NCBI GenBank assembly: GCA_035354275.1
Contig: DAOQAU010000061.1
Coordinates: 1 to 9,013 of the forward strand
From: DAOQAU01 sp035354275
GTDB lineage: Bacteria; Cyanobacteriota; Vampirovibrionia; Gastranaerophilales; Gastranaerophilaceae
DNA length: 9,013 nt
Direction of reading: 5' to 3'
Shown: piece by piece, positions 6,118-9,013 of the stretch
How the letters are laid out: every line of letters starts with the position of its first letter
Position numbering within the stretch: position 1 is the first letter of the stretch
Made by a program: the position numbers and the translations under genes
The notes under the pieces: model-generated
Databases searched by the model: none
What the model was told of the DNA's origin: nothing
The model's input: the letters and a program-made list of their open reading frames with translations, nothing else

Positions 6118-7290
6118 ATGAAAACATCAAGACAATCATACATAAACGTTCACAGAGATTCCTGGGTTGAAGTAAATCTTGAATATTTAGCTCAAAACGT
6201 TAAGCAGATAAAAAAGCTTATCCAAAACGGAGTTAAACTTCTTGCAGTTGTTAAAGCAGACGCTTACGGACACGGGGCTTTAATGGTCGCACCCACAATG
6301 CTCGCCTCAGGGGTTGATGTTCTGGGCGTGGCTTCGATTGACGAAGGCTTGAATCTTCGCGACGCCAAAATAAATTGTGAAATTTTGGTTTTAGGCGCAG
6401 TTCCGATTTGGGCTTTTGAAAGTGCTGTTGAAAACGATATTATAATTTCGATTTTCTCTGATGAGCACATTAACGCTTGCAGGCAGGCATTTGTAAGAAC
6501 AGGCAAAAAAGTTAAAGCACATATTAAAGTCGATACCGGCATGAATAGAATCGGCGTCGGCGAAGCCGACGCCGAAGAATTTATTAAAAAAGTTCAAGCA
6601 GCTGAGTTTATTGATTTAAAAGGAATTTTTTCGCATCTAGCATGTGCCGAAGATGAAAGAGAAACTAAACAACAGTTTGAAAAATTTAAAAAAATAATTT
6701 CTTCTGTTGACACAAAAGAACTTGACGTTCATATTTTGAACACAGCGGGGATAATTTCATATCCTGATTATCAGTTTAATATGGTAAGGGCTGGAATCGG
6801 GCTTTACGGGTTGATGCCGACATTATCAAAAGAAACAGTAAATGTTATTGCGAACAAAAATGAATCAATCCAAAAATACTCTTCACCCTTTCACCCTTTC
6901 ACCCTTTCACCCATAATGTCCTTAAAAGGCAGAATTTCAAGGATTCATACAATGGGGGCAAATGAAGGAATAAGCTACGGTCATACTTTTGTTGCGAATA
7001 AAGAAGTAATCGTTGCAACTGTCCCGATAGGCTACGCTGACGGTGTTCCAAGAGCTTTATCAAACAAGATTTTTGGTGAAATTAACGGCAAAAAAGTTAA
7101 ACAAATCGGAAATATCACAATGGATCAGATGATGTTTGATATAAGCGGAATAAAAGCAAACGAAGGCGATGTAATAACGCTTTTGGGAGAGGGTTTAACT
7201 ATCGACGAGTGGGCAAAAATTGTAGGTACGATTAATTACGAATTAACTTGCAGATTGAAAGTACGTCTTCCAAGAGTTTACACGAGGTAA
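6118..7290 (+). CDS. alr: Alanine racemase with in-frame tandem-repeat insertion
   Basis: Alr is a PLP enzyme interconverting L- and D-alanine, supplying D-Ala for peptidoglycan. The PLP lysine is K46 in AVVKADAYGHG. IKVDTGMNRIGV, ILNTAGI and VRAGIGLYGL form the barrel domain, and Y287 in GISYGHTF is the second catalytic base. PIGYADG, NITMDQMM and NYELTCRLKVRLPRVY mark the C-terminal beta domain. The Lys-Tyr spacing is 241 residues against 226 in the Geobacillus stearothermophilus enzyme (K39-Y265). The roughly 15 extra residues match a repeat-coded stretch, YSSPFHPFTLSP, just before MSLKGRIS. A perfect 11-bp palindrome lies at 6551-6575. The gene starts at the ATG directly behind a -10 box without RBS. 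lipA follows 52 bp downstream on the same strand and could be co-transcribed. Catalytic residues are intact, so the enzyme is probably active. Confidence 0.96.
   Translation: MKTSRQSYINVHRDSWVEVNLEYLAQNVKQIKKLIQNGVKLLAVVKADAYGHGALMVAPTMLASGVDVLGVASIDEGLNLRDAKINCEILVLGAVPIWAFESAVENDIIISIFSDEHINACRQAFVRTGKKVKAHIKVDTGMNRIGVGEADAEEFIKKVQAAEFIDLKGIFSHLACAEDERETKQQFEKFKKIISSVDTKELDVHILNTAGIISYPDYQFNMVRAGIGLYGLMPTLSKETVNVIANKNESIQKYSSPFHPFTLSPIMSLKGRISRIHTMGANEGISYGHTFVANKEVIVATVPIGYADGVPRALSNKIFGEINGKKVKQIGNITMDQMMFDISGIKANEGDVITLLGEGLTIDEWAKIVGTINYELTCRLKVRLPRVYTR
6551..6575. repeat. Perfect 11-bp inverted repeat inside alr
   Basis: TCGGCGTCGGC (6551-6561), loop GAA, then its exact complement at 6565-6575. 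It codes for part of IGVGEADAE, a variable loop after the conserved DTGMNR motif. It is much GC-richer than the gene around it. Unlike the other cases it does not visibly lengthen the protein. Confidence 0.6.
6883..6912 (+). repeat. Octamer tandem repeat TCACCCTT x 3.75 inside alr
   Basis: Three exact TCACCCTT units and a six-base partial unit run without interruption. They code for SPFHPFTLSP in a loop between the barrel and the C-terminal domain of alanine racemase. As the unit is 8 bp, gain or loss of one copy would shift the frame; only changes of three copies would keep it. Confidence 0.9.
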
Positions 7291-7298
7291 AAACATAT

Positions 7299-7324
7299 GT
7301 CATTCTGAACTTGTTTCAGAATCT
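7299..7324. repeat. Single arm of the dispersed palindromic repeat (alr-lipA spacer)
   Basis: This 26-nt element is a hairpin with stem ATTCTGAA (7302-7309) and TTCAGAAT (7315-7322), loop CTTGT, framed by GTC and CT. It is 22-24 of 26 identical to the two arms at 8312-8384 by my count. It fills half of the 52-bp space between alr and lipA and ends 6 nt before the lipA RBS, so it could affect lipA expression. Confidence 0.8.
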
Positions 7325-7330
7325 CATAAA

Positions 7331-7335
7331 TGAGG
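7331..7335 (+). promoter_or_regulatory. lipA ribosome-binding site (supports TTG start)
   Basis: TGAGG lies 7 nt before the TTG at 7343. The TGA of the same motif is an in-frame stop for lipA, so no start further upstream is possible, and no ATG occurs before the first conserved residues. Confidence 0.65.
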
Positions 7336-7342
7336 TTTTGCA

Positions 7343-8269
7343 TTGAGATTACCTGATTACTTAAAACGTCCTATAATTGATACCGAAAAGACAAAAAAAG
7401 TCAGGAAGGTTTTAAAAGAATGCTGTCTTAATACTGTTTGCGAATCGGCACGATGTCCCAATAAAAATGAGTGCTATCAAAAAAACACGGCGACTTTTTT
7501 GATTATGGGAAATTTCTGCACAAGAAACTGCCGCTTTTGCAATATTTCCTGCGAAAAGCCTTTACCTTTAGATAAAAATGAGCCGAAAAATGTTGCAAAA
7601 GCGGCAAAAGAATTGGGTTTGAATTATGTAGTAATAACTTCGGTTACAAGAGATGACCTGCCCGATGGCGGAGCAGAACATTTTGTTAAATGCATTAACG
7701 AAATTAAAAAAAATGTTCCCCCCTCGAGGGGGAACCGAAATCTATTGATTTCGAAGGGGGGAATCACCCCCCACCCCACCCCTCCCCCTCAGGGGGGGAG
7801 GGAGAATGTGCCAAAAATAGAAATTTTAACTCCCGATTTTAAAGGCGATAAAAAAGCACTTGACACAATAATAAAAAGCCCTGTAGATGTTTTTAACCAC
7901 AACATAGAAACAGTTCCGAGATTGTACAAAAATGCCCGCCCGCAGGCTGATTATCAAAGGTCACTGGATGTGCTTAAATATGTAAAAGAAAATTCAAAAA
8001 TTCCTATAAAAACAGGCTTAATGGTGGGTTTGGGCGAAACTTTTGAAGAAATTGAACAGGTTTTGGTTGATTTAAAATCAATCGGGATTGATATTTTAAC
8101 CATAGGGCAGTACATTGCACCTTCTAAAGAGCATTTGGCGGTAAATGAATATTATTCTTTAGAAAAATTTGAACAATTAAAAAGATTAACTGAAAAAATC
8201 GGAATAAAAAATTATCAAATCGGACCTTTGGTAAGAAGTTCCTACAATGCTTTTGAGATATTTAGATGA
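7343..8269 (+). CDS. lipA: Lipoyl synthase with in-frame repeat insertion
   Basis: LipA is a radical SAM enzyme that inserts two sulfurs into protein-bound octanoyl groups to make the lipoyl cofactor. The product is 308 residues. The auxiliary cluster motif is C33-x4-C38-x5-C44 (CESARCPNKNEC), the radical SAM motif is C59-x3-C63-x2-C66 (CTRNCRFC), and the C-terminal RSSY (298-301) carries the serine ligand of the auxiliary cluster. VTRDDLPDGGAEHF, EILTPDFKGD, FNHNIETV, TGLMVGLGE and IGQYIAPS are all in place. Residues 127-157 are extra: between KKNVP and KIEILTPDF, where the family continues almost directly, lies a Pro/Gly-rich stretch including TPHPTPPPQGGREN. Translation starts at TTG (7343) behind TGAGG. 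No lipB or target dehydrogenase gene is near. All six cysteines and the RSSY are kept, so activity is likely. Confidence 0.96.
   Translation: MRLPDYLKRPIIDTEKTKKVRKVLKECCLNTVCESARCPNKNECYQKNTATFLIMGNFCTRNCRFCNISCEKPLPLDKNEPKNVAKAAKELGLNYVVITSVTRDDLPDGGAEHFVKCINEIKKNVPPSRGNRNLLISKGGITPHPTPPPQGGRENVPKIEILTPDFKGDKKALDTIIKSPVDVFNHNIETVPRLYKNARPQADYQRSLDVLKYVKENSKIPIKTGLMVGLGETFEEIEQVLVDLKSIGIDILTIGQYIAPSKEHLAVNEYYSLEKFEQLKRLTEKIGIKNYQIGPLVRSSYNAFEIFR
7712..7812 (+). repeat. Palindromic GC-rich element inserted in frame within lipA
   Basis: AATGTTCC (7712-7719) and AATGTGCC (7805-7812) flank the element like a target duplication, exactly 93 bp (31 codons) apart, so the protein reads NVP, insert, NVP. 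Inside are a C-run/TCGA/G-run palindrome (7715-7735, one base bulged), a perfect 7-bp hairpin CGAAATC/GATTTCG (7736-7742 and 7747-7753), and C/G-rich arms at 7753-7803. The end translates as TPHPTPPPQGGREN, very like the PHPNPLPQGE-type peptide that I remember as a common translated intergenic repeat in many bacteria. Confidence 0.8.
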
Positions 8270-8311
8270 TGAATATACAATCGAATTATTGCAAGACCTC
8301 ATATACTTAAC

Positions 8312-8384
8312 GTCATCCTGAATTTATTTCAGGATCTATCCAGCATACTATGTTGATAAGATGCTGAAACAAGTTCAGCATGAC
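8312..8384. repeat. 73-bp palindromic repeat of two inverted hairpin arms
   Basis: The 26-nt arms 8312-8337 and 8359-8384 are inverted copies, 22 of 26 matching. Each arm is itself a hairpin: ATCCTGAA/TTCAGGAT on the left and ATGCTGAA/TTCAGCAT on the right. The middle (8338-8358) also pairs in part. It lies between the convergent lipA and radical SAM genes and could act as a two-way transcript end, though it has no T-tract. It carries no coding sequence and looks like a small non-autonomous dispersed element. Confidence 0.85.
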
Positions 8385-8395
8385 ACTAGGGTACC

Positions 8396-9013
8396 CTATT
8401 TTCTTAAAAGTAGCCCGATTCCTGCTAAAAAGTAATTTTTAATTTCAGCAAATGAGCGAATATTTATGATAGTTCGCAAAATATACATCGGGCGAAGGTA
8501 AAACCTTTTTACCGCCTGCTTGTGTAATTCCATAATTCTTTCTTTGCTTAAGCAGTGGGTTTTAACAACGGGTTCATAGTAGGCATTTGCCCATGAATTT
8601 TGTTTTTCAAGAAGATTATGTTCTTTTGCGTATCTGAAAAATCTTGTCCCTGGAAGCGGCGTTGCTGTATAAAAACTTACAAAATCGCTGTCCAGTTCAA
8701 TGGCAAAATTTATTGTCTGCTCAATGGTATCTTCATCATCCCAAGGAAGCCCTATGACAAAGTAGTTATATGTTTTGATTTTTGCTCTTTTAAAGATTTT
8801 AACAGTATCTCTGATATCATCAATGGTAACTTTTTTACCTATTTTATCAAGGATGAATTGCGAGCCGCTTTCAACGCCGATACTAACAAGCCTGCAGCCG
8901 GAGTCGTACATTAATTCTGCCATTTCATCGTCTGCGGTATCTGCTCTTGTATTCGACGACCATGTTATTTTAAGCCCGCTTTCAATAATCGCCTCACAAA
9001 GTCCGATTGTCCA
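8396..9013 (-). CDS. B12-binding-type radical SAM protein (C-terminal part)
   Basis: The last 205 residues are visible and the frame stays open to the right edge, so the N-terminus lies outside. An ATG at 8923 is internal: the codons before it read WTIGLCEAIIESGLK and SSNTRADTADDE, typical mid-barrel sequence of this family. Then follow GCRLVSIGVESGS, FVIGLPWDDEDTI and ATPLPGTRFF, the late strands of the radical SAM barrel. A C-terminal tail with LSKERIMELHKQAVKRFYLRP and hydrophobic helices resembles the BchE/HpnJ-like cobalamin-dependent group. The cobalamin domain and the CxxxCxxC cluster motif are not in the window, so B12 dependence is inferred from the tail and barrel pattern. Substrate unknown. 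The gene is convergent with lipA. Confidence 0.85.
   Translation of the reverse strand, partial: WTIGLCEAIIESGLKITWSSNTRADTADDEMAELMYDSGCRLVSIGVESGSQFILDKIGKKVTIDDIRDTVKIFKRAKIKTYNYFVIGLPWDDEDTIEQTINFAIELDSDFVSFYTATPLPGTRFFRYAKEHNLLEKQNSWANAYYEPVVKTHCLSKERIMELHKQAVKRFYLRPMYILRTIINIRSFAEIKNYFLAGIGLLLRK

Noticed and set aside
7298..8384. CRISPR array suggested by the repeated 26-nt unit
   Set aside because: The copies are inverted, unevenly spaced and only three in number, with no regular spacers and no cas genes.
8387..8398. 12-bp palindrome TAGGGTACCCTA at the radical SAM stop codon
   Set aside because: It has no loop and no T-tract and is too short to act as a terminator; it could be an operator but nothing else supports that.
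8600..8914. Plus-strand open frame of about 100 codons opposite the radical SAM gene
   Set aside because: It is the complement of a well-conserved coding sequence, with no RBS or recognisable protein features.
8923..8923. ATG at 8921-8923 as the start of the radical SAM gene
   Set aside because: The frame continues upstream to the window edge with family-typical residues, so this methionine is internal.

Overview
The window looks like a chromosomal stretch of a low-GC bacterium, probably taken from a metagenome-assembled genome: a run of exactly 100 N at 1846-1945 is a typical scaffold-gap placeholder. It carries housekeeping genes of a non-parasitic metabolism (translation, purine synthesis, cell-wall D-alanine, lipoic acid), a B12-type radical SAM enzyme, AT-rich codon use, heptamer repeats and dispersed palindromes. 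From memory of similar genomes I lean to a gut Vampirovibrionia/Melainabacteria (Gastranaerophilales-like, a non-photosynthetic cyanobacterial relative). This is an inference at low to moderate confidence and no marker in the window settles it.

Layout: 1-1745 (minus) holds most of fusA (EF-G), with its C-terminus outside the window. 1746-2054 is an intergenic stretch with period-7 repeats and the N gap. 2055-3620 (plus) is purH, followed by a very strong hairpin terminator. 3725-4903 (plus) is a major-facilitator exporter of the fosmidomycin-resistance (Fsr) type. 4896-6017 (minus) is a CgeB-like glycosyltransferase, convergent with and overlapping the exporter by 8 bp. A 100-bp divergent promoter region separates it from alr (6118-7290, plus, alanine racemase). 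lipA follows (7343-8269, plus, lipoyl synthase, TTG start). After a 73-bp double-hairpin palindrome, 8396-9013 (minus) is the C-terminal part of a B12-binding-type radical SAM protein that enters from the right edge.

The genes do not form one pathway. Apart from the possible alr-lipA pair, each seems to be its own transcription unit. Two plus-strand genes (the exporter and alr) have a perfect TATAAT so close to the ATG, and no Shine-Dalgarno sequence, that leaderless mRNAs are likely. purH, the glycosyltransferase, lipA and fusA have clear ribosome-binding sites.

The most striking feature is the repeat content. Three conserved enzymes (purH, alr, lipA) each carry an in-frame insertion of repeat or palindromic DNA in a loop between conserved motifs, and the reading frame and catalytic residues are kept. 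The lipA insert is flanked by a 7-of-8 bp direct duplication exactly 93 bp apart, as expected of an inserted element. Separately, three copies of a 26-nt hairpin arm (one between alr and lipA, two facing each other after lipA) show compensatory base changes (C-G, G-C, T-A) at one stem position, so base pairing, not just sequence, has been preserved. The parallel with Rickettsia palindromic elements is by pattern only.
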